Origin: Bathynomus jamesi
Taxonomy: Eukaryota > Arthropoda > Malacostraca > Isopoda > Cirolanidae
Assembly: GCA_023014485.1 (NCBI GenBank)
Contig: JAJOZX010009088.1
Location: 62,001 to 126,000, forward strand
Direction of reading: 5' to 3'
DNA: 64,000 bases
Under the pieces are notes generated by a model. That model worked only from the letters and a program-made list of their open reading frames with translations. It made no database searches and was not told the origin of the DNA. How positions within the stretch are numbered: position 1 is the first letter of the stretch; each line of letters starts with the position of its first letter. Shown here one piece after another: positions 1 through 12,259 of this stretch. Both the position numbers and the translations under genes were made by a program.

Positions 1-2940
1 AGTTTCACTTGGAAACGATAAATAGTTGTGATTTTTGTAATTTACAAACCATACTGGGTTGTGTTGAAGGAGAGAGTTGTCTCTCAGATGTAATTTGTGA
101 ATTGCGAGTTTGCTTCCTATGAAATTTAGCTTTTCAAGTTGGAATTAATGTATTAAATTAATTTTCGGCATTAATATTTAAATTTTTTATTTTAATATCT
201 GTTTTGGAAATTGTTATTTTTTAAACTTCGGTTGGGTTTACCGATGCAGTTGAAACATTGGCTCGAGTGTTCACCCGGAAATGGTGCCTTCTTAGATAGC
301 CAGTAACGTTTTTGTGGCGTCTTAGTGTGGCCCCCCCCCAAAGTGTAAGAGGGGTTTGTGATTTTCAAAGCATTGATGACATGAAGTTTCTGGGGTTAAT
401 TTTTGTCTCTTATATTTAAATGTATCGATGTGATTTATGACGGTAGTTTGAACAATAATATTTCTTAAATTATAATAACGGTTACTATGTATGGGCGCTT
501 TTATATTTATACTGTACAGTTTTGTTTCGTTCGTTTCATGATTTTTTTTATCTTCTCCGATGTAACTGCCATAAGCGACCTTATTGGTAGTTAGGCTGTG
601 ATTAAAATTTAGTAAATTCTGTAAAATTTGTAAGTTTTTTCCGTCAATTTGGCCAGAGCAAATTTGTAGTTATTATTTCGAAATGAACTGTCGAGAAAAT
701 TCGGTAAATTAAATATGAAATGATAAGCAGTACAGAAAAATATTTCGAATAATTTTTTTTTATATTAAATTTCGAAAGGCTCAATTTGAAGACAACTAAG
801 TTGGATCCAAATTCCATTTATGAGTTAGTTGACCGGATAGGTGATCGATCACCAATGATGAGAGAGAGAGAAGAGAAACCGAAATGCGCACGGACTTGGC
901 CCAGGACGGTTTCGGAAGGGTAGCGAAGAGAAGAGAAACCGAATGCGCAGAGATTGGCGCAGGACAGTTTCGGAAGAGACAGAGAAGAGAAACCGAATGT
1001 GCAGGGACTTGGCACAGGACAGTTTTGATGGTCTACTGGTATTTTTCGAGCAGTAGCTGGTCACGCTGCTCGATGCTCTGATAAATATGTGTTTTAGCAC
1101 GCGGTAGGCAAGCCACGAGAGCTTGAACAGGTGTCTAAGGCTGTACTGTCCATACAGACATACAGTAGGTTTGTTGCGAAACTGCCTACGGCGAAGTGAT
1201 CGTTTGATTATTGCCAGTGGAAGAGTCTTTCAACTGGACGTAGGAAGAGCAGCGTTCACTGACAAAAGTTGAGATGAGACAGGCGAGTTTCTTCATCGAC
1301 TTCTGGAATTGCAAATTCCGTCCAATTCCGGTGCGTGGTCCCGCTTTCAGTATATCTCCCCCCCCCCCTGATTCTTTAGAATTGAACGTCTTTGTTTTTT
1401 TGTTTTTTTCGCTATTTGGAGAGAGAGCGGAACCAACCTAAAGCGTGCTGACCTGTTGCATGTTGATGCAATCCCTTGCATTCTAGCGAAGTTGAGCAGG
1501 AGAGCTGCGATTGAAAACTGAAGAAGTCCGTGGTCAACTGTGCGGATTGCGATCTAAACGACGTCCAGCTATTATTGTACTGATTATTATGTAATGAAAT
1601 TGTAAGTGAAAGGGTGTGATTATTGCCCATATTTGTGGTGTTTTTCGTGAAATAGTATGTGCGCTCTTGGTCAGTATTTTATATAAACATTTTCTTGTTC
1701 TTTCTATGTTGCCCTGATAGTAACTGCATAACTATATAAATAATTGTGTAAGATGTAAAGCGATCTTTGATGAAGAATCGCTGGAATAGATTGTGAACTT
1801 GAAGTTTGTGTAATCAATGTTAAGAAAATTTTCCATTATTTTTGGCACGTATAGATTTGTTACAGGTTATAAATTTGAATATTAGTGTGAAATGTATTTT
1901 ATGCAAATGTTGTGAAAATTATAGTTTGTTTTCGATTTTATAAAATGATACAAAATATCTGACAGTGAAATTTGTCATTCTAATTATTTCTTGTCTATTT
2001 CTAAACTCATTTTGCTACAGAAAATTTTTTTTTGCAAAATCTTCGTTGACTAAATAAATTTATATTGTTTTCCTAGTGTCAAACTTATTTTCAAGGGGTG
2101 AGGGGAGTGTAGTAATGCCTAATTAAGAATATTAATAATATTTCTTAAAGATTATGTTTTTTAATAAATGTTCAAATTACGATAAATTATTGTTTGTTTG
2201 GATTGAAATCGTATTTAATGAGAATGTTTTGGGTTGTTTATTGAAATTATAATGATTTGTAATAAATTTAATAAAGGGTACCGAGAGAAATGGCTGTAAT
2301 GAACATTGTAAATATAGCAGTTTTATAAGTATTTCGAATTAAATTTTAATATAGTTTTTTTATATAGTCGTTTTGGAAAGATAAATTTAAGATGTCTGTT
2401 GTAACTTCTCAGAGATTGTAACGGTTTTTATATTTTTTTGTGGGTGTTTCGGTTGGGAATGAGGGAATTGGAGGAAGAAGTGGGGGAAAACCCTCTACAA
2501 GGGTGCCATAAGATCGCACATACGGGGAGTTGAATTCTGGAGGTTGTTCAGGGAGGATCACAGGTTTTTGGGCTCTCAAAATTTTGTAAGTATAGCTTGT
2601 CAGTTTAATGTAAATCGAAAATTACCAAATTCTCTCTCGGTGCTGTTTTATGTATTAACTTTCGACCTCGTCCTAAAAGCTTGAAAATTTAAATTAATTT
2701 AGTTATTTTAATAAAAAATAAAATAAGCCTACCGCTGCGTTCTTTCGTAAATCCTTAAGGTTGTGTCGGTCGGTGGAAAAGTCGACTGTTATAGCTGGTC
2801 AGACTTAATTACCTGTTGCATTCTTAATATATCGGCTAAATAGGCGCTTTAATAAACAAATCACTACATGGCGGATTTTGAGTTCTAAGTCAAGTGTTAC
2901 TACCATGACCACTCATTGAGCTTCTATCTCTCGTGAAGCT
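1..2940. other. AT-rich non-coding stretch, no gene seen
   Basis: No reading frame of coding character is visible on either strand. The sequence is AT-rich with homopolymer runs (C tracts near 332-340 and 1358-1367) and one short tandem repeat listed separately. Nothing resembles a known transposon end. It could be intron or intergenic DNA. Confidence 0.6.
865..1025. repeat. Imperfect 54-60 bp tandem repeat, three copies
   Basis: The segment AAGAGAAACCGAA followed by TGCGCA, a GGACTTGG-like stretch and CAGGACRGTTT recurs at about 871, 931 and 985 (spacing 60 then 54). The copies differ by substitutions and short indels. The small frames across it are repeat shadows. Confidence 0.8.
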
Positions 2941-3427
2941 GGATGGTCTCTTCCTCTCTCTCTCCTCCTCCTCCTCTCTCTCTTAGGTTAGGTATACCCC
3001 TTTGGGGGGTGAGGCCGTCCCATTTTCTCCCCCAAAGAAGTCAGGTGAACTCTTCCGGCTTGCTAGGAAAGTTCCCCTCCCCCCTACTCTTTTTTGGCAC
3101 CCTGAGGTTTGCACTGGGGGGAGGTCTTGCAACAAAGGGGGTTGGCACTGGGTTGGCACTGACACTCATTGCAACATTGCATCATTGCATTGCACTCTAA
3201 CCTTTTGCGCCCATGCTACTAAAATAAAATAACCTCAAGATAATGTGAAATAGTTTTAGAAATGTTGCAAAATACACGCGGCGACAGGTTCGCACAGGTT
3301 TTATCACGATACAGAATGATACAGAATGACTTAGGCTAGTGTAGGATTAGGCTAATGAATATTTTATCTGGTGTTTTTCAAGCAGTTACAACGCCACCCC
3401 TACGATATTACAGTAATTGAAAAAACA
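2941..3427. other. TC-rich and G/C-run rich spacer upstream of mariner
   Basis: A TC/CCT-rich tract (about 2948-2986) is followed by a stretch with several runs of C or G, then short direct repeats (TTGGCACTG twice, CATTGCA-type near 3170-3195) and an AT-richer leader before the mariner ATG at 3428. A clean mariner terminal inverted repeat was not found. No gene is supported. Confidence 0.4.
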
Positions 3428-4453
3428 TGGAGCCCACGAAAGAGCATATTCGACATGTGATGCTGTATGAGTTCCATAAAGGATCTAACGCTAGTGAATC
3501 CGCAAAAAAACATTCAAAGAGTTTATGGAAATGATGTTGTGAGCGAATGGATGTGTAGGAGATGGTTTGAGAAGTTCAGAAATGGAGACCTTCAGTCTGA
3601 AAGATTATCAATGAACAGGACAACCAAATGAGTTAGATGAAGAGTTGCTGAAAGCAACAGTGGAGGAAAACCCAACGATAACTGTAAGAGAACTTGGCCT
3701 GCAACTCAGCGTTAGCCATATGACCATTCATTGTCATTTGAAGCTGTTAGGAACAGTAGTGAAGGTTGGAAAATGGGTTTCGCATGATTTGTCACAAGCG
3801 AATCTTCAACATCGAATCGATATTTGCGCATCATTGCATTCTCGGCAACTGTAGGCACCGTTTTTTAATAAGATCGTCACTGGGGATGAAAAATGTGTCC
3901 TCTATAATAATATTAAGCGTCAACATCAGTGGTTTAGCGGTGAAACAAACCCTGAACCTCAGCCAAGGAATGGACCCCATCCAAAGAAAATTTTGCTATG
4001 CATTTGGTGGGATATGCAAGGATTATTCATTTTGAGCTTCTGCCAGATAACCAAACAATCACAGCTGAAGTCTACTGCCAACAACTCCAACGATTGAAGA
4101 TGGCAATACAAGAAAAACGTCCTGCATTAATTAATCGCAGAGGTGTTCTATTCCACCAGGATAACGCGCGCCCTCACACTGCTCGAATCACCACTGCCCA
4201 ATTGGAGGCATTTGGTTGGGAAAAATGCCTCATCCACCTTATTCTCCGGGCATCGCACCTTCAGACTACCATCTATACAGAAGTCTGCAACACCACCTAG
4301 ATGGACAAAAGTTGCAATCTAGGGAAGCTATCGAAAACGAAGTGATCGCTTTTTTTAACTCGAAACCAAGGAATTTCTTCAAACGTGGCATAAAAACTTT
4401 TCTACAGGTGGGAGGAGGTTATATAAAAAGGAGGAAATTATATTGATGATTAA
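3428..4453 (+). pseudogene. mariner (DD34D) transposase, broken
   Basis: Tc1/mariner cut-and-paste transposase, which would bind terminal repeats and move the element into TA sites. Pieces in order: N-terminal helix-turn-helix region from the ATG at 3428 (start MEPTKEHIRHVMLYEF), a linker with WVSHDL near 3776, first catalytic Asp in TGDEK (3885-3887), second in FHQDNARPHTA (4160-4162), third in the PSDYHL block (4264-4266), and a C-terminal RWEEVI-KGGNYID block ending about 4453. The second-to-third Asp spacing equals 34 residues plus a one-base deletion, fitting DD34D. Frameshifts lie near 3505, 3610-3630, 3850, 4000-4020 and 4215, and there are in-frame stops, so no active protein is made. 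The full length, about 340 codons, is normal for the family. Confidence 0.9.
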
Positions 4454-4867
4454 TTTGTCATTATGTCATTTAATTTTTGTTGTAAATAAACTAAAAATTC
4501 GAGCAAATTTGTCCTTATAAGTCCTTTCATTTTTTGGTCTGAATGAACTAAAAAATCGAGCAGAATATATGTTACAACCTTATAATTACATCATAATATA
4601 GCTTAGCTTGCACCAATGTGACTGTCCTGTCCAAACTTTTGTTGGAAAGGGTACATATTTCATGTGGATGGCTATATAGTGGTTGTTCAAAAATGGCAGT
4701 TGCACTGACATTTTGAGACAGTTTTTACACAAAATAAGCTTAAAATGCGCTGGCTTACGGGGCTCCGCACCGGACCCCGCTGGGATAGCTTCCAGCTCTC
4801 TCCCAGACCCCCAAACTGTATGGGATCGCCCGATTCATCACGGAACCTGACGAACGTAGCTCAAGTT
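4454..4867. other. mariner 3' flank, no gene
   Basis: AT-rich sequence after the transposase, with a direct repeat of AACTAAAAA-TCGAGCA about 70 bp apart (4488-4505 and 4548-4562). The mariner right end is probably here but no matching left inverted repeat could be paired. A GC-richer stretch begins at about 4745 and leads into a tandem duplication. Confidence 0.4.
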
Positions 4868-5021
4868 CATCCCCCCCTTGGGACATTCCTCGCTACGTCC
4901 CCGGTCGGGAGCCTGCATATCTCATTGTTTTTCTCAGCCACGCTCATCCCCCCCTTGGGACATTCCTCGCTACGTCCCCGGTCGGGAGCCTGCATATCTC
5001 ATTGTTTTTCTCAGCCACGCT
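4868..5021. repeat. Perfect 77-bp tandem duplication
   Basis: Two adjacent copies (4868-4944 and 4945-5021) begin CATCCCCCCCTTGGGAC and end CTCAGCCACGCT, with no difference seen even in the seven-C run. The unit is GC-richer than the surroundings. Perfect identity means a recent duplication or an assembly slip. Confidence 0.9.
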
Positions 5022-5154
5022 TGCTCATAGTTATATTCCTGCTCCTTGTCAAAAATAAATATGCGGACATTCTATCCAGCAATAATTACAAGCGTATTGA
5101 TGCCGACGACTGTTTTTTGAAACTATAAAAGAGAAGCTTTTGCTACATTTCCTA

Positions 5155-5165
5155 ATATATATATA

Positions 5166-5216
<51 letters not shown>
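5155..5216. repeat. (TA)n microsatellite
   Basis: A run of alternating T and A, interrupted once near 5171, abuts the left edge of the foldback structure that follows. Confidence 0.9.
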
Positions 5217-5217
<1 letters not shown>

Positions 5218-5219
5218 CG

Positions 5220-5952
5220 CACAGACCGTGCATGGAACAAGGAACTCTTCTGGGAAAATTAAATCCACTATAGTCCGAATAAGTAATGGTAAATGACAAA
5301 CACTATAGTTTTTCTTTTTTATAATGTTAGCCCGACGTGGACAAGGGGTCACTCGCAAAGAGGCCCCAAAATATAGTTTCCCTCACATGTACCTTGTGCA
5401 TGGAACAAGGAACTCTTCTGAGAAAATTAAATCCACTATATTCCGAATAGACAAATGAAAAACACTATAGTTTTTCTTTTTCATGATGTTCCATGCACGG
5501 TCTGTGTGGAACATAAAAGTTTCTCAGGGGCCTATTCTGAATTGTATCACATTAAACAGACGTGTTACGTGCCTTGAAAAGTGGATGCTCAGTTCCCAGT
5601 TGAGGTTTAAGTTTTGGTTTTTGGATAAAAATACAATAGTTACCCCTTTTTCTTTGATGTATTGAATCCGACGTGAATGCAACGAGTTTCTTGCTTATAT
5701 TGAGGTTCTAAATGTAGTGAGACTAGGCTGCTTTAAACCCTAGATCCTGTCCCAAAGTTGGATCCTATCTGTTGGCAAATATCTGGTGAGGGAAGCTATA
5801 TTTTGGGGCCTCTTTGCGAGTGACCCGTGCCCATGTCGGGTTAACATCATGAAAAAAAAAAACTAGAGTGTTTGTCATTTACCATTACTTCTTCGGACTA
5901 TAGTGGATTTAATTTTCCCAAAACAGTTCTTTGTTCCAAGCACGGTCTGTGT
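5220..5952. repeat. Foldback element with ~165-bp inverted arms
   Basis: The left arm (5220-5385, starting CACAGACCGTGCATGG) is repeated in reverse complement at about 5787-5952 (ending CACGGTCTGTGTG). The arms share the motif GACTATAGTGGATTTAA and a GAGGCCCCAAAATATAG inner edge. Part of the arm recurs at 5391-5510, and the outer flank GTTTCTCAGGGG appears both at 5520 and 5970. No coding capacity. Likely a non-autonomous foldback-type repeat; the class is unknown. Confidence 0.75.
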
Positions 5953-6575
5953 GTAATATAAAAGTTTCTCAGGGGACCATTCTGAGTTGTATCATATATA
6001 TGTAGCTTCAGAGACGCCTTCAGATACTTTCGCGATTTCCGCACAACCACGACCAAGGTGACGTCACATCGTGAGACTCATTCAGGGCTTTTCTTCTGCC
6101 CTGAACGTCACACCCTTAACCTCGTTATAAGGGACTCTCGGGCACGACGCCTCAATCGCATCTCGACTTCTCTCCTCTGAAGAAAATGTCAGTGACACGA
6201 GAGGTCTAACCATGTAACAACGTGTAACAGGCCCCATTGGCCTGGTGTCATTTACCTAACTTTATATAAAGACTTTCATTACTTCACGCGTTATTATAAT
6301 ATTGAAGTCATTAATCAAGTGCCCATTTATAACATTTCAATACAACTTTCATTCAAATAACTGCACCGTTTATTTGTTTCACTTAACTCTCATTTATTTT
6401 GTTTAATAAAGGAAGAGAAAACGCTCTATTAATTTCCTTAATTAATAATCCTATTTGATCTGCAAAAGATCAGTAGTGATCCCTGCCTCAAGTAATTATT
6501 AATACTAATTATTAACCTGTAATTAGCATTATTATAATGCCAACGAGACACCATATATTTATACTGTGTATGTGG

Positions 6576-6615
<40 letters not shown>

Positions 6616-6789
6616 TACAATATCCGCTGCACCTAGCGAAGCAAAGGACCCCCGAAACACACCTTAGGGTGGGATTGGGAGGGGCGGGTGTCTTACTAAA
6701 ACCTTCCCTGGTTCTCCCTTACTGTATACTAAATTTGGTGCAGATTACCACAGACGTTTAAGCGTGTATAAACAAACATATATGTACGC
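5953..6789. other. Non-coding, ends with a LINE 3' tail motif and (TA)n
   Basis: No gene. A (TA)n run lies at about 6577-6612. From about 6612 the sequence resembles a retrotransposon tail, ending with ACTAAATTTGGTGCAGATTA near 6730. The same motif recurs at 11426, where element X interrupts it. Downstream, GCGTGTATAAACAAACAT (about 6762) parallels sequence at 18154. Confidence 0.5.
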
Positions 6790-8630
6790 AACGACCTAAC
6801 TTGCTCTCGTATTACCGAACTTGGATATTCTGAATTCTACACCCTCTGTCTACGCCTTACATAACAATCTCAAACTAAATAAATCTGCGCTTTCTACCTT
6901 TCTCCTAATTCTACTGACTATCCAAAACTCTTTAACAATCTCAATTCTAAAGTGGAACACGTTCTATCCCACTCTCCTTTCGCTAAAATCTCCATTTTAG
7001 GTCATTTCGCTGTTCACCACCACCACCTTTAGCTTTCCTCCCATTTCACAGATATCCTTGATGAACAGGCTTACTTCTCTATCCTGAATGACTTAGAGCA
7101 GATTGTACAGCACTCTACTCGTATCTCCGATCGCCTTGGAGATAGTCCCAACATTCCGGATTTATTTCTAACAATCATCGTTCTTACTCTGGAGGTGTTT
7201 ATTCCATATTCTATTCCTACTACTAATACAAAAAAAAACATGGTTTAACTTTGCTTGTTCTAATACTATCCGCAACAGAAAGGAGTCTTTCAGAGCCGTC
7301 GCCATCCAACTCCTGACTCTCAGTTTGCTTATGATTTTTCCCGCAATCGTGCAAAATCTGTTCTTCGACTCGCATAAAAATCCCTCATTGACAAAAATGT
7401 GAAAACCTATCGAATTCTAATTCTTCTCGCTCTTTCTGGCACCTAGCCAAAAATCTCTCCAATAACTTCACTGCTTTTTTCCCTCCTCTTTTCTGTTCTG
7501 ACGGCTCAGTTATTGTCTCTTCCCATAAAGCTGAACGCTTCGCTCAAACTTTCGCCTCCAACTCAACCTTGGACGATTCCGGTGCTGTTCCTCCATCTCC
7601 TCCCCCCTCTGATTTAAATATGTGAAGTTAGAATCTCTTCCAAAGGTGATTTTCCTGCCCGATCTGTGCTCAACTCTAGGAAGGCTTACTGTCCTGATAG
7701 GGTCCCTCCTGTTGTTCTCAAGAACTGTGCTTCCATGCTGACATCCTGCCCAATCAAACTCTTTCGTCTATGTCTTTCATCTGGCACTTTTCCTTCCTGC
7801 TGGAAGTTTACTCTCATTCAGCCTGTCCCAAAGCAGGGTGACCGCTCTCAACCCTCGAACTATCGTCCAATTGCTTTGATTTTGTTGCCTTTCTAAAGTT
7901 TTTGAATCTGTCATTAATAAGAAGACTCTTAAACACCTCTCTACTCACAATCTTCTTTCAAATCATTAGTATGAATTCCACAAGGGACGCTGCACTGGCG
8001 ATCTTCTTACATATCTCTCTGACTCTTGGTCATTCTTCTTTCGGGATTTCGGTGAAACCTTTGCTATTGCGCCATACACAAATCCTTAATTTCCAAACTT
8101 CCTTCCTTCGGTTTCTATGCTTTTATCTGTGCCTTCATCTCTAATTTCCTTTCTGATTGATCTATATGTGGCCACTATTCTTTTCCTAAAGCTATTAATA
8201 GTGGTGTTCCTCAGGGTTCTGCCCTTTCACCTACTCGCTTCCTTTTATTTATCAGTGGTCTATTAAAGTTGCACTTCTTGTCTTATCCACTCTCATGCCA
8301 ATGATTCCGCCATTCACTTCTCCACCCGCTTCACAAAGCCATCCAACTCAATAGTCACTCAATGCTTCGCGTGAGACGGCAATGGCGCACCTGACCTCTA
8401 AGCTTTCTACTATCTTTGATTAGAGCAGAAAAAACCTCGTGGTTTTGAATGCCTCAAAAACACAATTCCTTTATCTGTCTGCTTGTCACAATCTTCCACA
8501 CGACTATCCCCTTACCTTCAACAATACACAACTCAATCCTTCCGCTTCTTTTAACATTCTTGGTGTTTTCTTTACTTGTGATCTTTTCTGGAAAGAAAAG
8601 CACGGAAAAGCATTTCATGTGTGGCTCAAC

Positions 8631-10944
8631 TGGAGATGGAACCCGGTTTTAAAAAACCCGTTTTTAACCGTGATGAAAAATTTTAATCATCACCGAAATC
8701 AACGATAAGAACCGGTTTTCACATTTTTTTTTTTTTTCGCAAGTCTCCGATCACTTTCGTCCATTTTCTATGAAACAAACATTTCTAAACGTTTAAAAAC
8801 ATAGTAATTACGTTTGCATCGTTTCGTATCGTTTTTGTTTGTTTATAAGTATAAATAATTGATGCTTCAGTCTTAAATGTTATGTGGATGATTGCACATT
8901 GATCAGTTAAGATTCTAAGATTTAATACTCCATCATGTCAAAGAAATCAAATGCTTGGTATCATTTCACTCGTAAGAATAAAGAAGAAGCAGAGTGTATG
9001 ACATGTCACAAAGTTTTAAAGTGTTGTGGAGGTTCTACTTCAAGTTTATCATCCCACATGAAAAATATTCATAGCATAAACATCGGCCAGATTAATCAGC
9101 CATTGAAGAAACAAGAACAGTGGAAGAGTTTGTGCAAAAAAAGTCCATAGAAGAGGAAATTTCGAAACTTGCGTGTGTAGATGGACTGAGTTTCCAATCA
9201 ATTGCTAAAAGTGAATTCATTTAAGAAAGCCTAAGAAAGATAAAATACGACAAGCCTCATCCAACTTCCCATAATGGTGTCAGAAAATGGTGCTTAGTTT
9301 TTATGAGAAAAAGAAACATGAATTGGTCAACTACTTCAAGAATCAGGTGAGACAAGGAATCCGCTTTTCATTAACTATGGATAAGTATACATCTTTGCAA
9401 AACCAAAGATATATTAATATTAATGTTCATGATGAAAATCAACATTGGTCTCTTGGTCTCATGAAAATAAATGGTTCTCTCGATAGCACCAAAACTATTG
9501 CAATCGTTAGGAAAAGATTGAAAGACTTTGGCTTGGACCTAGATAAGCATATCGTGGGTTGCACCACCGACGGTACCTCAGTAATGTTCAAATTTGGAAG
9601 AGAAATAGTACCTGATCACCAGCAATGCATTGCTGAAAATTCAGTTGAAGGGGAAAGTGACCCTACCTCTGAAGATGAAGCCATCGAAGAAGATGAACAC
9701 TCTGCACATGAGTTAAGCGAAGATGAGTGGGAAATTTTAGGCACTGATACAATTTTTGAGTCCGACATAGATGACGTAATTGTTCTTCCAAAATTTCGAG
9801 AAGATTACTTAAAAGTAATAAATAAGGTGAGAAAAATCTGCCGCATATTTCGAAAGTCTCCTTTGAAAAATGAGAGATTGCAGGATTTTGTCAAAGATGA
9901 ATTTAATGGAAAGGAAATGAAGCTTATCCTTGACTGTAGAACGAGGTGGAACAGTCTTTTGACCATGATAGAAAGATTTTTGAAACTCAAAAATTACATT
10001 CCAAAGGCCCTCAGAGTGATACGCTCAACTGAGACGATTTCAGATGAAGAATGGAATGCTCTAAAGAGCCTCTTTGACACGCTTCGTCCACTGGAAATTG
10101 TTTTGAAGGGACTCTGTTCCGAAGATGCAAATTTGCTCAAAGCTGAATCTTCCATGAAGTTCATTTTGGATAAATTTGAAAGCAAAAACAATCCTTTAGC
10201 TTTTGAGCTACGTCAGTGTCTCATTGATCGCTACTCATCGAGAAGACAAAAAGAAGCTGTCGCCTTGCTGAGTTTTCTCCACAATCTCGAGGTCTTGAAA
10301 AATGAATCATCAGCACCGTTCCTCTTTCCTTCAAGACAAGCACTTAAGAAGTATGCGGATCATACATTTGAGAGGCTTTTTCCAGAAGCTTGCCAGATTT
10401 CAGAAACAGACGACCAAGTCCAATCAATTGCTTCGAAACTCGAAGATTCACAATGCAGCTCAGGTCGTGAAGTAAATGATGACGATCAACTTATGAACGA
10501 GTACATGTGTGAGATGGACAAACTGAAAATGAAGCCTAAGAAAGATTCTTCTGAGACCTTTGACGTAAACAATGAATTCAAATATTTTGAAGCTACTTTG
10601 AATAAGCGAAAATTTGGATCGAATGTACGAGGCGTTGCTTACAAAAAAAGCCACCAGCGTAGAGTCCGAGGGAGTGTTTTCAGCTGCTGGTTTATTCGTC
10701 ACAAAGATTCGATCAAGAATATCAGATCAGACACTTAATGCTCTTTGTTCGATATAAACTTTTTAATTAAAATGTTACATACTTGATTGAATCAATTAAA
10801 ACCTTATTTCTGTTTGATATTTTGATCATTTACCTCCCTAAAAAGCATCCAGAATCCCATCGGTGAAAACCGGTAAAAACTGGCTTTAAGAATATAGCGA
10901 CGGTGAAAACCGGTTTTACACTTTTCGGTTATTTTCCATCCCTA
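8631..10944 (+). mobile_element. hAT transposon with 8-bp target duplication
   Basis: The element is bounded by GGCTCAAC at 8623-8630 and 10945-10952, a perfect 8-bp duplication typical of hAT. The ends are short imperfect inverted repeats (TGGAGATGGAA on the left, TAGGGATGGAA read inward on the right), followed by subterminal ACCGGTTTT and GAAAACCGGT motifs at both ends. It carries one transposase gene on the plus strand and lies inside the jockey-like LINE. The uninterrupted target is visible in the related LINE at about 49405-49420. Confidence 0.93.
8935..10757 (+). pseudogene. hAT transposase with BED zinc finger, broken
   Basis: Starts at ATG 8935. An N-terminal BED-type finger (C-x2-C at MTCHKV, then H-x4-H in SHMKNIH) is followed by a short linker to about 9150. 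The catalytic region opens at about 9287 with FSLTMDKYTSLQNQRY (first Asp in MDKYTS), NVHDENQHWSLGL, then a CTTDGTSVMFKFGR block with the second Asp. The CxxH region is truncated: DHQQCIA is followed directly by an acidic stretch (SEDEAIEEDE), so the usual His is missing. LDCRTRWNSLLTMIERF is the conserved RW block. The C-terminal dimerisation block (SVESEGVFSAAGLF, then SRISDQTLNALCSI) is only readable after a frameshift in an A run near 10648 and ends at 10757. There is also a frameshift at about 9120-9150, a stop near 9222 and a frameshift near 9285. Non-functional. Confidence 0.92.
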
Positions 10945-11017
10945 GGCTCAACCCTCACAGCCGTACTTGACCGGGAGGAATCAAAGGCTTTTCATCTCAT
11001 GAATTCCCCACCTCTTA

Positions 11018-11021
<4 letters not shown>

Positions 11022-11069
<48 letters not shown>
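11022..11069. repeat. (TC)n microsatellite inside LINE
   Basis: Uninterrupted TC dinucleotides replace part of the LINE reading frame just after NSPPLTDS. The sister LINE at 49480-49500 shows only a short TCTCTCTC there, so this is a local expansion. Confidence 0.95.
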
Positions 11070-11072
<3 letters not shown>

Positions 11073-11450
11073 CCGGAGTGTTGCCTTATGCCCTTTTTGT
11101 TATCGCTATTGTAACTGACACTGCCCTTCTAATCTCTCTGACTGCATGCCTCCTCCTTTAAGGAGAGCATATAGTACAGATTTTCTACACATTCTAATCC
11201 CTTTCCTGTCCAATTCTTTAACGCAAGGGTTAATCAGTATTCTAAATTTTTTATCTTAGCCGGTCAACTGTGAAACATTCTTCCTCAATCCATCTTTCTC
11301 CAGGCAAAGTGTCCAGGCATCTTGAAAACTCTGTATCTTGATTTCGGCTCTCTCCTTCTCCATCTACTAGGTTCGGGGATAGGGTCAATTTTGCGGGCGT
11401 TCTCCCTTGGCCCCTCCTTCCTGTAACTAAATTTGGTGCAGATTACCTTA

Positions 11451-11605
11451 TAGTGGGCCGGCCAAAAATTGAAAAGTCCTCTAGAAAAAACTTAACGGTG
11501 TTTTTTGTTAATAGCCGGCACCCACCTTAGATAAGTAGTTATGAGGATGCCAAACAAGATGTGGGTGGATGCCACTCTCAATTTTGGGTTTGAAGGTCCC
11601 ATACA
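11451..11605. repeat. Left terminal inverted repeat of element X
   Basis: About 150 bp matching, in reverse complement, roughly 17990-18145 (and again 20115-20268 in the duplicated copy). Identity is moderate, with scattered substitutions and small gaps. Confidence 0.8.
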
Positions 11606-12259
11606 AGGTTATAAAAGTCAAATTCTGAAAAATTCCGAATTTTTTAATTTCAGTGGTGGCTCTATGTAACAACGTGTTTAAAGGTGTATCATTAGCACAT
11701 AAAGCATATTTTTGTGATTTTATGGATAATAATTGAATGTAACTATGACTCTGGATGTCTTTATTTCCATTAAAACTACATTTAGCATGCTGGGTGAGGT
11801 GCGCATGTGCCTACTACTACCATGGTACAAGTAATAGCATACTTTCACATATTGAATATTTTCAATGCACTGGCTGGCCAGACATTGGTTTGGTATATGC
11901 AATTAAAAGAGTGCAAACAGTGACAGCTGGTAAAATGATAATAATAATACTGCTAAAGGATAGGTATGTTTCGAATTGTTTCAATATATCTGTGGCTACT
12001 ACATACTGCCATTCCCACTTGTCTCTGCAGATAGGGAGCTCATCAGCAATGGACCATGTAGCTGTCATCAAGCGCAAGAGGAAACATCAGGATGTCAGTG
12101 AGGATTGTTGCCAAAGCAGCGCTGGTGACCTGCGCACAGCATCAGCAGAAGGAAAAGCAAGAACTATGACTGTGGGCGATGAGAGAAAGAACTTGGGAGA
12201 TCCCTACTATCTTGATGTTTTACAAAGACTGGAAAGTCATTCCAAGGATGATTTCAATG

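Larger units (their letters stand above)
6790..11447 (+). pseudogene. Jockey-like non-LTR retrotransposon, split by a hAT
   Basis: Degenerate LINE polyprotein on the plus strand. From about 6940 come endonuclease-side sequences (VEHVLSHSPFAK). From about 7660 there is reverse transcriptase sequence (LNSRKAYCPDRVPPVVLKN, then KQGDRSQPSNYRPIALI). The catalytic YADD box is altered to HAND near 8298. The ORF runs to 8622, is interrupted by the hAT at 8631-10944, and resumes at 10945 with STLTAVLDREESKAF and NSPPLTDS. A deletion removed roughly 40 codons just before the hAT. Many stops and frameshifts. A better preserved relative lies at 47560-49555. After a long (TC)n tract the 3' tail runs to the motif GTGCAGATTACC, where element X is inserted. 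Clade assignment is from memory of arthropod jockey-type proteins. Confidence 0.85.

Noticed and set aside
2943..3232. Frames across the GC-run region near 3.0-3.2 kb
   Set aside because: Three overlapping frames on both strands with no domain; low-complexity composition explains them.
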